DNA from: Paludibacteraceae bacterium
GTDB lineage: Bacteria; Bacteroidota; Bacteroidia; Bacteroidales; Paludibacteraceae
Assembly: GCA_016285885.1 (NCBI GenBank)
Contig: JAEERP010000003.1
Span: 62,001 to 126,000 of the forward strand
DNA length: 64,000 bases
Reading direction: 5' to 3'
In this document: positions 42,123-50,652 of the stretch, piece by piece
Layout of the letters: each line of letters opens with the position of its first letter
How positions within the stretch are numbered: position 1 is the stretch's first letter
Notes under the pieces: generated by a model
What the model saw: the letters and a program-made list of their open reading frames with translations, nothing else
The model's database searches: none
What the model was told of the DNA's origin: nothing
Made by a program: the position numbers and the translations under genes

Positions 42123-42605
42123 TTCAATCTTGATTTTGTAGGAATTCTACAAAAATAGAAATTAAATCTAAATATACAAAGATTTAAAAACGAAAATATG
42201 GCGGCCTATTCACATTTTTAACAGTTATCACTCGAAATCATAATCTAATGTGGCTAAAATGACATGAACCATATACTTACATAAAGGGTGTCTTCCCTGA
42301 ACTGATCAATTTGCTCTTACCAAAGGCAATATAGAAAGGAACTTTTACGAATTAAACAATCCATGCCTAAATATGGGCAAATAATTTTTATCACATACTT
42401 GAGTGTTTTTCCATAAAATTGTATATTTGTATATCGGAATCGTCAATAGATGGACTATTAATAACTATAGACGGTAAAAACATTAAAAAATTTGTGAGAC
42501 ATTGTCTCACAAATTGACGTGGAGCCACTATTTTGGGTTGTTGAGATGTGACGATCCTTTAGAATTTCAATTCTACTATAAAGAAGCCAAATTATTAGAA
42601 TAATT
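42123..42605. other. Intergenic region with promoter box and 12-bp hairpin
   Basis: No gene. TATATTTG at 42422-42429 fits the -7 box toward the DUF1848 gene. A perfect hairpin with arms AATTTGTGAGAC (42489-42500) and its complement (42504-42515), loop ATT, lies between that box and the ATG. It could be a 5'-UTR regulatory structure. The AT-rich island ends here. Confidence 0.5.
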
Positions 42606-43661
42606 ATGGCAATCAATACCACGTTTACAGATTCTTCGGGCATCGAACGCAACGCCTCCGCCCCCGTCATCCTCTCCGCCAGCCGATCGACGGACGTGCC
42701 GGCGTTCTATGCGCAATGGTTCATCAACCGATTGCGGGCGGGCTACTGCGTGTGGTACAACCCGTTCAACCAGAAGCCAATGTACATCTCCTTCCAGAAC
42801 TGCAAGGTGGTGGTGTTCTGGACCAAGAACCCTCGTCCGATACTGCCGCTGCTGCACGAACTGGACGAGCGGGGCATCCACTACTACTTCCAATTCACCC
42901 TCAACGGCTACGACCAGGAAGGCTTCGAACCTAACGTGCCCAGCGTGGAACAACGGGTGGAGACCTTCCGCCAACTCTCGGAACAGATCGGCAAGGAACG
43001 TGTCATCTGGCGCTTCGACCCGCTTATCGTCACCCCTACCCTCTCGCCCCACGACCTGCTCGTGAAGGTTTGGAACCTCGGTAACCAACTGCGTGGACTG
43101 ACCGACAAACTGGTCTTCAGCTTCATCGACATCAATGGCTACCGCAAAGTGCAGTCCAACCTCGTGAAGGAGACCAACCAATTCTCGAAGGAGACCATCG
43201 AACAGGCGGAGTTCACCCAAACACAGATGAACGAGATAGCTGACGGTCTCGCTAAATGCCGCGACCGCTGGCACGATGAGGGCTGGGACCTGCAACTCGC
43301 CACCTGCGGCGAACAGATCGACCTCGACAAGTATGGCATCGAACACAACCGCTGCATCGACGGTGAACTGATGAAACGACTCTGGGCAGACGATAAGGAT
43401 TTGCTCTACTACCTCAACTACGGCGAACTGCCCGACAAGAATTCCTTGTTCGGTATGGATTTCAGTCGTCCGCCCTTGTCGCCCGAAAAGATGAAGGACA
43501 AAGGGCAACGCAAACTCTGCGGCTGCATGATGAGCAAGGATATCGGCATGTACAACACGTGCAGCCACTTCTGCGTCTATTGCTACGCCAACACGTCGAA
43601 GGAGGTGGTAGAGAAAAACAGGAAGCTGCATAGCGGAGAGTCGGAGAGCATCATCCGCTAA
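42606..43661 (+). CDS. DUF1848 family protein (putative Fe-S, radical-SAM-like barrel)
   Basis: 351 residues of DUF1848: VILSASRSTDVPAFYAQWF, GYCVWYNPFNQKPMYIS, VVVFWTKNPRPILPLL, HYYFQFTLNGY and ERVIWRFDPLI. A Cys-rich C-terminal cluster (LCGCMMSKDIGMYNTCSHFC, then CYAN) suggests an iron-sulphur site. Related proteins are sometimes called DNA repair photolyase-like; function is not established. GC-rich, so core genome again. Confidence 0.8.
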   Translation: MAINTTFTDSSGIERNASAPVILSASRSTDVPAFYAQWFINRLRAGYCVWYNPFNQKPMYISFQNCKVVVFWTKNPRPILPLLHELDERGIHYYFQFTLNGYDQEGFEPNVPSVEQRVETFRQLSEQIGKERVIWRFDPLIVTPTLSPHDLLVKVWNLGNQLRGLTDKLVFSFIDINGYRKVQSNLVKETNQFSKETIEQAEFTQTQMNEIADGLAKCRDRWHDEGWDLQLATCGEQIDLDKYGIEHNRCIDGELMKRLWADDKDLLYYLNYGELPDKNSLFGMDFSRPPLSPEKMKDKGQRKLCGCMMSKDIGMYNTCSHFCVYCYANTSKEVVEKNRKLHSGESESIIR

Positions 43662-43675
43662 GGGAAGAAAGCGCC

Positions 43676-43711
43676 ACAAAAAAAGCACCGAAGGATTGCT
43701 CCAACGGTGCT
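43676..43711 (-). terminator. Terminator of the C25 peptidase operon
   Basis: Arms AGCACCG and CGGTGCT, extended by an imperfect inner stem (43684-43711), are followed on the minus strand by a run of seven T. Confidence 0.8.
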
Positions 43712-43734
43712 ATTACCCGCAGAAGAGAAAAAGC

Positions 43735-45831
43735 CTATCTCTCTTCCGATATCAGAATCTTTTTCACGGAATCACCATACTTCACCGTATAAACACCACG
43801 GTTCAGATCCACGCGTCCTTGACGAAGGTTGGAGCGAACGTAAACCACTCTTCCCAACATATCGGAAATCTCGACATCTGTAGGATCTGTGAATCTAAAC
43901 ACCAATGCGTTGCCATCCACATAGAGAGCATTGGAAGCGGATGCAAGGTCATTCGTTTCCGTCAACTCCGGCAAATCAGGATGTCTATGAGGTGCAATCC
44001 TTTGGGCCTCATTATACACACTAACAGGGTCATCAAAGCTAAACGGACAATCATAGTCTGTGCCCTTATGAACCAACAATTTACCCCCATTTGTTTTGAA
44101 TCCAGGTTGTAGTTGGATAGAATTCTTCGCCACGAGGGAAAGCTTGCCACCATTCACAACCACATCGCCACTCCCATAAAGGGAAGTGACATTATTGCCG
44201 GCAATTATATCATTGGCAAGCACCTCCCTATTGTACTTAATGTTTTCGTCCTGAAGATAGCTTACAGAATGCTTCACGTATGGTTTGTAGTTATGCTTCG
44301 AAACAAGCACAGTGTAAGGGAATGTGACGTTCGAGAAAGAGGCAGAACCCGTATTCTCAGCCACATAGATCTCATCACCAGACAAACTGCTCAACACGAT
44401 CTTACAGCCGTCGACACCATTCGTGTTCACCGAGACGGTGGAGCCATTCTGTACGATGGACGGGTCGAGACAAGCCGGTGTTTCCGTATAGATCTCCATG
44501 CTTGGGTCACCGAAATAATGATACATATAAATCATTATAGAATCAATTACTGCAGTATCACCAATCATCTCAACCATTTTAAACTTACCTCTCTGCATCA
44601 CTTTGCCCATCTCATACGTGGGTTCTCCATTATCCACATACCTTGAGTCTAAGGACCATCCGGGATTATCATTTTGCCCAAAATTAGCTCTAATTCCAGG
44701 GTCTGGGTAAATCGAGTTAAACATACCGATGTTGAATGCTTCATTCCACAAGAAATGAGAGACCATCGACGCAGCCACGACACCCACACTTCCTCCGTCT
44801 TCCTTCCTCAACATGGATTCCGCAAAACAAGAAGGATGACCAAATGAACCTGACAAACAGGTCGCACTATACAAGACAGGCAGTTTGTTTCCATTCTCCA
44901 AACCGGCGACATCAGAAACAGTATAACCATGCCAGCCATTAATGCCGCCATGCCCGGAATATAAGACATAAAAACGGCCTTTGTTTATCTCCTCAGACAA
45001 CGACGTATTGGTAGCTTGCCACACACTGGGATCCTGAAGATCTTCCGTCACCAAATATCCATGTTGATAGCAATAATCCATGTATTGCGTTGGAAGAGTA
45101 TGGCCATATATATACTCCCGATTTACCGTTTTGCCCCAACCCATCATATAACTACGGATAATCTCCGAGTTAAGCAGAAAATAGTCACTCTGTATGCCAT
45201 CACCCTTTTCATCCATCACATCTTCCGGAGCCGTATAATGTGTGGACGTATTGTAAAACGCCTCATCCTCAACAGGATACCTTTCGTAATTGATGATTTT
45301 ATCAACCACCACTCCAGCCTCATACTCATTCGAGACGGATATTCTTCCATGAACCATGTCAGGCCGGAGTATGTGCAGAGGCGAACTCAACGTAGTGTAT
45401 GGCACATCAGACAAAAAGTAGGGGACACCATGATATTTCTCGGCGCCTTCACATGCATAATGAGTAGACGGCACGTCCTCATTATCTCCGAATATCAACA
45501 AATAATTAGGTTTAACCGAATCGTATGTCTTTTTTATCTCGGAAAGAACCTCATCGCTGTTTGCCCACGATGACTTTGTTAAAACAATACAATTAAAACC
45601 CTGTATCGTTTTCCATCTGACAAATTTTGCGACTGCCGTACTATATTTATCTGTGGTTACGATCAAATAACCATTTGTACCTCTTGCGCTTAGGGCAGTA
45701 GGTGCAGGATGAACCATGGAAAGCCCATAACCGCTCGAATTACTCTCCCGCCCGTTTATGTCCGGATCACCCACAGAGGCGGTTACGGCCATAGACAAAG
45801 AAAGTAACAATAAAAGGACTATTTGTTTCAT
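43735..45831 (-). CDS. Gingipain-like C25 cysteine peptidase with T9SS sorting domain
   Basis: 698-residue secreted protease. Signal peptide (IVLLLLLSLSMAVTAS), then a C25 catalytic domain: NYLLIFGDNEDVPSTHY, VLYSGHGGINGWHG with catalytic His294, and LYSATCLSGSFGH with catalytic Cys325. An Ig-like domain (~465-530) and a linker follow, and the C-terminal ~70 residues (VEISDMLGRVVYVRSN...GVYTVKYGDSVKKILI) look like a T9SS sorting domain. Cleaves proteins outside the cell; P1 preference (Arg or Lys in gingipains) cannot be read. It lacks a long gingipain-type propeptide. It is 18 bases downstream of the coiled-coil protein gene and shares its promoter. Confidence 0.85.
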   Translation of the reverse strand: MKQIVLLLLLSLSMAVTASVGDPDINGRESNSSGYGLSMVHPAPTALSARGTNGYLIVTTDKYSTAVAKFVRWKTIQGFNCIVLTKSSWANSDEVLSEIKKTYDSVKPNYLLIFGDNEDVPSTHYACEGAEKYHGVPYFLSDVPYTTLSSPLHILRPDMVHGRISVSNEYEAGVVVDKIINYERYPVEDEAFYNTSTHYTAPEDVMDEKGDGIQSDYFLLNSEIIRSYMMGWGKTVNREYIYGHTLPTQYMDYCYQHGYLVTEDLQDPSVWQATNTSLSEEINKGRFYVLYSGHGGINGWHGYTVSDVAGLENGNKLPVLYSATCLSGSFGHPSCFAESMLRKEDGGSVGVVAASMVSHFLWNEAFNIGMFNSIYPDPGIRANFGQNDNPGWSLDSRYVDNGEPTYEMGKVMQRGKFKMVEMIGDTAVIDSIMIYMYHYFGDPSMEIYTETPACLDPSIVQNGSTVSVNTNGVDGCKIVLSSLSGDEIYVAENTGSASFSNVTFPYTVLVSKHNYKPYVKHSVSYLQDENIKYNREVLANDIIAGNNVTSLYGSGDVVVNGGKLSLVAKNSIQLQPGFKTNGGKLLVHKGTDYDCPFSFDDPVSVYNEAQRIAPHRHPDLPELTETNDLASASNALYVDGNALVFRFTDPTDVEISDMLGRVVYVRSNLRQGRVDLNRGVYTVKYGDSVKKILISEER

Positions 45832-45849
45832 GATATAATAATGCTATGG

Positions 45850-46959
45850 TTATTTCTTCAGATTCTGCATCTCAGCCTTCAGCGCCTTGTTCTCCTTCTC
45901 CAGTTGGATCATATGCAAAGTCAATTCCTCAACCTTCTCCAACAACAGGTTGGTCATCTTAGAGAGGCTGACACCATCCTTCTCGATCTCCGCAGCCGAA
46001 GGAATACCTGGCAAATGCTTGTTTTCATTGACGTAAGCCTCCACTTCCGACAAGTTCTTCAAATCGTAGCCCTCCTCGAACACGTAGTCCGCCACGTCAT
46101 TCATCTTAACGGTGATGTCATTGGTCTTTATATCGCTGGCGTCGATGCTAGCCACCTCGATGTCTCCCTTGCACAAAATCTTGCCTGCGACCTGCAACTG
46201 CACATCTCCGTCGATCACATTGGTTCCAATACCCATTTTGCCGTCAATGAAGAGCGTAGATGCCTGGATGCTTCCCCTCTGAATACTGTTTTGTGGGCCA
46301 CGGAAAGATATCGTCGGAGTATAATTCTCCCCAGACATGATACTTACACCTAATGGAGCTTGAGTATTCGGACATACAAATAGCTCATCATACACCCTCA
46401 AAAATCCCTGCATGGTTACCGTCGTGTCGAAAACCGTAGGACCTCCAACGAAGGAGAACGAAGAAGCTTTGAATTTACCAGCAATGGACTGCATATCTTT
46501 CCCACCGAAACTTATGGTTGGAGTCATATCATCCGCCGAAACCCGCACATTACACGGTGCGCCTTTTATTGGGAATATGGTCACTTTATCTTGCAGGGAA
46601 CATTCGCCTTTCACAGTTAACGTACTATCAATGCGAACCGAACCACCTATGAAATTAAAATCCTTGGAATGGAAATTCAAGGGCATCAACGTCCCATATT
46701 TCGACAAGGAGGCTATCGCAGGTATGATGCCTCCATAACTCATCTCATTACCAGATAGTTGAATGTGCTGTTCCATGTCGGTCTCGCCACCCGTATAGAC
46801 AGAAAGAACGTTTTTCACTGTCCCTCCATTCTCCATCAACGTGTATCCCTTAATCGTCACGTTCGCATCGAAAATCTGCTCTCCATCAAGACCTTGTGCG
46901 TGGAGCATGAGGAAACTTGAGCATAACAAAATTGTTCCTGAAAATCTTTTAAAGTTCAT
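45850..46959 (-). CDS. Secreted beta-repeat/coiled-coil surface protein
   Basis: 369 residues. Signal peptide (ILLCSSFLMLHAQG), repetitive beta-rich body with recurring TPTISFxG and STLTVKG-type strands, then a conserved C-terminal segment (YDLKNLSEVEAYVNENKHLP, GIPSAAEIEKDGVSLSKMTN) and a terminal coiled coil (LLLEKVEELTLHMIQLEKEN). This tail is common in Bacteroidota tail-fibre-like or cell-wall-anchor-like proteins. Role unknown, probably structural at the surface. First gene of the operon with the C25 peptidase. Confidence 0.65.
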   Translation of the reverse strand: MNFKRFSGTILLCSSFLMLHAQGLDGEQIFDANVTIKGYTLMENGGTVKNVLSVYTGGETDMEQHIQLSGNEMSYGGIIPAIASLSKYGTLMPLNFHSKDFNFIGGSVRIDSTLTVKGECSLQDKVTIFPIKGAPCNVRVSADDMTPTISFGGKDMQSIAGKFKASSFSFVGGPTVFDTTVTMQGFLRVYDELFVCPNTQAPLGVSIMSGENYTPTISFRGPQNSIQRGSIQASTLFIDGKMGIGTNVIDGDVQLQVAGKILCKGDIEVASIDASDIKTNDITVKMNDVADYVFEEGYDLKNLSEVEAYVNENKHLPGIPSAAEIEKDGVSLSKMTNLLLEKVEELTLHMIQLEKENKALKAEMQNLKK

Positions 46960-47011
46960 AATTGTAATATTTTAAATAATAAGCAAATACACTAGAAATA
47001 ATAGATAAATG

Positions 47012-47019
47012 CAAATGTA
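47012..47019 (-). promoter_or_regulatory. -7 box TACATTTG for the C25 operon
   Basis: TAnnTTTG match on the minus strand, about 55 bases upstream of the start at 46959. Confidence 0.5.
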
Positions 47020-47150
47020 TCGATTGTTTCCATACATTCCCAACAATAGGCAAAGAAAAATGTTTTATTTTCGAACTTATATTTTATTTGGACATTAGAA
47101 TCCCATGGTTATATGTTTTTGAAGAAATCATTGACGATAAACAATTAACA

Positions 47151-47206
47151 CAAAAAAGAAGAAGGAAACCGTCGAAGCGATCCGCCCCTGAACAGTCTCC
47201 TTCTTC
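47151..47206 (-). terminator. Terminator of the NAD salvage operon
   Basis: Arms GAAGAAGGA (47158-47166) and TCCTTCTTC (47198-47206) pair, with TTTTTTG following on the minus strand. The loop is long (31 bases). Confidence 0.6.
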
Positions 47207-47239
47207 ATGCGAAAAATATAGCTGTGATATATCCACAAA

Positions 47240-48490
47240 TTATTCCACGCTGATTGGCAAGCCCTCCAGATCCAGTTGGGCATTCTCGTCGATAGCGACG
47301 GTACCCGCCTTCTTGATGACGATCTTCACGCCAGGGTAAGCTTTGGCGCTCTCCTTGGCGCAAGAAGCGACGCAATAGTCGTAGCACAAACCGACGAGGT
47401 GCAGCTCCTTCACGTTGGTGAGGTTCTGCAGCACATTGATGCCATACTCCTCCACGCTGTTGTTCATGCCTTTATTGAGCGTCAAAGCCCTAACCTGCAG
47501 GTGGGCGAAGTCCGCATCGATCTCAGCGCCCTTCTCTCCCTGCACGCAGTGGTTAGGCCATATGCCCCCCTGCGCCTTAAAAGAGCAGTGGTTAGCCGGA
47601 TGCCAGTCCTTCGTGAAGATAATTTTATCGTAGTCTTCTTGTTTCACGAGGTCGAAGATCGCCTTCTTCGCCTTGTTCCACTTCTCCACGCCAACGCCCA
47701 TGCTACCGTCGATGAAGTCATTCTGCGCATCAATGATGGCCAACACCTTTTGGGAAGGAACGAACTTAGGCAGGTTCAGCAATTTAGTTTTCCAGCTCAT
47801 GCCCTTGATCTTCTGCTCGATTTTCTGAGCCACCGCCGGGTCCACCTCGTCGAACTTCCCCCTAGCGACCCTTTCCACGTCAGCATAGGTGAAGCCGAGG
47901 TTCTCCTCGTCCGTCTTTCCGCACATACCGTCGGAAGGAGCCTTCCTGACGAATTTCTCAGGCAAGCCCAGCTCAAGGCCCAAGTTTATCACGTCGTTTA
48001 CGTAGAGGTTCGCCAACGGAGCGAAATCGCCCGCACCGTCACCCCACAAGGTGAAGTAACCCATGAGGCACTCGGAGAGGTTGCCGTTGTTAGAGATACG
48101 ACAGTTACCGATTATGGCAGCCACGCCATATAGGGTCGCCATCCTTAGGCGAGAAGGCGTGTTCGTCTTGAATTGGGGCGTCAGCTCACCACCCGTCTTG
48201 CGCATGATCTCGTTACTGATCCCCACATAGGCATCGTTAATATTGACCTCGTAGCTCTTGATGCCCAAGAACTCGATCAACTGTTTAGAATCCGCGATGT
48301 CGCTCTGCACACCGTTCGGCATCATGACACCCACCACTCTCTCTTTGCCCAACGCAGCCACGCAAGCCGCAGCCACCACCGAGCTATCCTTACCGCCGCT
48401 GATACCGATCAGCGCCTTCGTGTCCTTGTCTCCGTTCTTGGCGAAATAGTCCCTGATCCAAGCAACCATTTCATCTTTGATCCTCTTCAT
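47240..48490 (-). CDS. nadE-pncA: Bifunctional NAD+ synthase-nicotinamidase fusion (NadE-PncA)
   Basis: 416 residues with two enzymes. Residues ~1-240 are ammonia-type NAD+ synthetase: ISGGKDSSVVAAACV PP-loop, RMATLYGVAAIIG, GYFTLWGDGAGDFAPLANLY, KAPSDGMCG. Residues ~247-416 are nicotinamidase: AIIDAQNDFIDGS (catalytic Asp), TKDWHPANHCSF (metal ligands), LNKGM (Lys) and GLCYDYCVASCAKES (catalytic Cys). One chain would deamidate nicotinamide to nicotinate and convert nicotinate adenine dinucleotide to NAD+; ammonia from the first could feed the second. Last gene after pncB and a Nudix gene. No frameshift joins the halves, and the frame runs through without break. Confidence 0.9.
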   Translation of the reverse strand: MKRIKDEMVAWIRDYFAKNGDKDTKALIGISGGKDSSVVAAACVAALGKERVVGVMMPNGVQSDIADSKQLIEFLGIKSYEVNINDAYVGISNEIMRKTGGELTPQFKTNTPSRLRMATLYGVAAIIGNCRISNNGNLSECLMGYFTLWGDGAGDFAPLANLYVNDVINLGLELGLPEKFVRKAPSDGMCGKTDEENLGFTYADVERVARGKFDEVDPAVAQKIEQKIKGMSWKTKLLNLPKFVPSQKVLAIIDAQNDFIDGSMGVGVEKWNKAKKAIFDLVKQEDYDKIIFTKDWHPANHCSFKAQGGIWPNHCVQGEKGAEIDADFAHLQVRALTLNKGMNNSVEEYGINVLQNLTNVKELHLVGLCYDYCVASCAKESAKAYPGVKIVIKKAGTVAIDENAQLDLEGLPISVE

Positions 48491-48524
48491 AACCTATCCT
48501 CCTTTAAAACATAAGAGTTACATT

Positions 48525-49076
48525 CTATTTTTTATCAAATATTCCGATGGCCAGCGCATGTTCCCATGCCAAGCGCATCATCGCATTGTAGTCGGTCTGA
48601 TATACGATGGACTCCATATCACCCCTCTTAACGATAACTGGATCCAAGAATTCATCCTCATCCGGATGGCTCGCACCATATGCGTCCGCCACCACATGGT
48701 AGCACGTTATACGGTTCTCCATGAAGGCAGGGTTAGGACTCGCCGTGTACAACTCATTAACACTAAGCACATTATCCCTCTTGATACCCAATTCTTCATC
48801 CAATTCACGGAAGAGCGCCTGCAAAGCCTCCTCTCCCTTATCCACCATGCCAGACGGGTATTCCACCACATCCCGGTTGATGCCATGCCTAAACTGCTGG
48901 ACCATCAGGAAGTCATCGCTACCAGCACCGAGTTGCACGATTGCACAAACCCAATCAGGAGCTTTCATGGAGATGTACTTTCTCGTCACCCCCTTCGGGT
49001 CTATCTTAGCCGTTGCATTGAAGTCGCCAATCGGAGATTTCAGCAACGTTTCCGTCTCTTTTATAATCCATCCCAT
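48525..49076 (-). CDS. Nudix hydrolase, ADP-ribose pyrophosphatase-like
   Basis: About 183 residues from ATG at 49076. The Nudix box is complete: GMVDKGEEALQALFRELDEE, then LGI (GX5EX7REUXEEXGU). Upstream VQQFRHGINRDVVEYPSGM is typical of the ADP-ribose/NDP-sugar pyrophosphatase group. Sits between pncB (35 bases before) and nadE-pncA, so it probably recycles ADP-ribose or NAD breakdown products. A start at 49184 is rejected because it lies inside pncB. Confidence 0.88.
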   Translation of the reverse strand: MGWIIKETETLLKSPIGDFNATAKIDPKGVTRKYISMKAPDWVCAIVQLGAGSDDFLMVQQFRHGINRDVVEYPSGMVDKGEEALQALFRELDEELGIKRDNVLSVNELYTASPNPAFMENRITCYHVVADAYGASHPDEDEFLDPVIVKRGDMESIVYQTDYNAMMRLAWEHALAIGIFDKK

Positions 49077-49111
49077 CACATTCAGTCTTTTAAAGTTACA
49101 CTTATCATTCC

Positions 49112-50359
49112 CTACATTTCCGCATGATTCATTCGCCAATCGATCGCCCTCTGCAGGTAGTCGACGTAGTCTGGATTCTTGCACATGCCCTTGCCTGGAG
49201 TGTCAGATATCTTCGCCACGTCCCCTCCGTTACAAAGGGTAGTCTTCATGACGATGTTGAGAGGTGGCACGTCCGTATCGTTCGCGATGAACGTCCCGAT
49301 ACCGAAGGCGGTCTTCGCCTTTCCCTCGAAGTATTTCTTCAGCTTCGTCGCCTTCTCGAAGTTCAGGCTGTCGCTGAAGAGCAAGGTCTTCGTCATCGGG
49401 TCGATACCAAGCTTTTGGTAGTGGGCGATGAGCTTGTCTCCCCACTCGTACGGGTCGCCGGAGTCGTGTCGCACACCGCTGAATACCGTGGCGAACTCCT
49501 CGTCGAAGTCGCGCAGGAAGCAATCGGTCGTGATCGCATCCGTGAGGGCGGTGCCATTCTGCACCTTGTACTCGTTAACCCAAGCGCGTAGCGAATAGAG
49601 GTTAGAGTAGGCCGGATTGACAGAGCGGTTGCCCTGTCCGACGCACATGATCCACTCGTGCGCCATGGTGCCCACGGGGACCAACCCGTATTTCTTGGCG
49701 AGGAAGACGTTACTGGTGCCTACGAATGTAGACTTCCCGTTCATCTTGGCCTCCTTCAAAGCCTTGACCGCCATCTCTTGACACTCAGCGGAGAGACGAC
49801 GGCGCAATCCGAACTCAGAGAATGCGCCCAATTCGTAGATGTCCTGCTCCAAGAGATTCACCTTCTCGTTCAGCTTGCGAACGAACTGCTGGCGCAACTC
49901 GTCGTAGTTGTAGGCGTAGCGAAAATAGACCTCGTTCACGATCGCCAACGTAGGGATCTCATACATACTGGTGTTCAACCATGTGCCCCTCGCCTCGATG
50001 CTAAGACCGCACTCCGCATCGGCTGTGATCTCGAAATCCTCGTATCTAGGGCGCCAAATGCGCAGGAAGTCAATGTAAGAGCCTTTGATCCAACCCCTCT
50101 TGACGATGTTGCCGGCAGCGTCACGCTTCGCACCGATATTCTCAAGGTACGACAGTTCATCCTCCGTGAAACGTAATTGGCAATACTCCTGCAACTGATG
50201 CTTGATTTCATCGATCATCTCGGATGTGAACTTAACATCTTTGTTGCGGCATTTGAACGTCCACGTGGTTTTGTAACCAGGGAATTGATGAAAAATCGCC
50301 TGACCCATAGAGAACTTGTACAGGTCGGTCTCCAATAAAGATGTGATAATTGCTTTCAT
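49112..50359 (-). CDS. pncB: Nicotinate phosphoribosyltransferase
   Basis: Converts nicotinate and PRPP to nicotinate mononucleotide with ATP hydrolysis. 415 residues, PncB family: SLLETDLYKFSMGQAIFHQF, FSEFGLRRRLS, SNVFLAKKYGLVPVGTMAHE (His that is phosphorylated), and GVRHDSGDPYEWGDKLI. First gene of the NAD salvage operon; product flows to NadE downstream. A TATCTTTG box lies at 50389-50396 on the minus strand. Confidence 0.94.
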   Translation of the reverse strand: MKAIITSLLETDLYKFSMGQAIFHQFPGYKTTWTFKCRNKDVKFTSEMIDEIKHQLQEYCQLRFTEDELSYLENIGAKRDAAGNIVKRGWIKGSYIDFLRIWRPRYEDFEITADAECGLSIEARGTWLNTSMYEIPTLAIVNEVYFRYAYNYDELRQQFVRKLNEKVNLLEQDIYELGAFSEFGLRRRLSAECQEMAVKALKEAKMNGKSTFVGTSNVFLAKKYGLVPVGTMAHEWIMCVGQGNRSVNPAYSNLYSLRAWVNEYKVQNGTALTDAITTDCFLRDFDEEFATVFSGVRHDSGDPYEWGDKLIAHYQKLGIDPMTKTLLFSDSLNFEKATKLKKYFEGKAKTAFGIGTFIANDTDVPPLNIVMKTTLCNGGDVAKISDTPGKGMCKNPDYVDYLQRAIDWRMNHAEM

Positions 50360-50388
50360 ACGCTATATCCGTTTTTTTGTTTACGTGT

Positions 50389-50396
50389 CAAAGATA
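50389..50396 (-). promoter_or_regulatory. -7 box TATCTTTG for the pncB operon
   Basis: Matches TAnnTTTG on the minus strand, 30 bases upstream of the pncB ATG. Confidence 0.55.
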
Positions 50397-50577
50397 CGCA
50401 ATATATTTTACATAACAAAATGATTTCACAAAAAACACTATGAAAAAATATTAAATAGACATATTTGCGGCACATTAATCGTTCTGAATGTCATAACGCT
50501 CTCTTTTCCATGTAAAAATAATCTATTTTTTTCATTGAGTAAATATCCAAGGCGATTGATTTACGGTCGGCATGATA

Positions 50578-50616
50578 TACAAAAGACGCTTCCGTTCAGG
50601 GAAAGCGTCTTTTGTA
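50578..50616 (-). terminator. Terminator of the TPR gene
   Basis: Perfect 14-bp arms (50578-50591 and 50603-50616; TACAAAAGACGCTT and its complement) with an 11-base loop, just downstream of the TPR gene on the minus strand. Confidence 0.75.
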
Positions 50617-50652
50617 TAAAATAGTTGAGAAGGATATATAGCAGATAGCCTA

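Noticed and set aside
42576-43688. 370-residue minus-strand frame opposite DUF1848
   Set aside because: Antisense shadow in GC-rich DNA, low-complexity Val/Leu/Glu/His composition.
49077-49184. Longer Nudix start at 49184
   Set aside because: It lies inside the 3' end of pncB; ATG at 49076 gives a normal family start.
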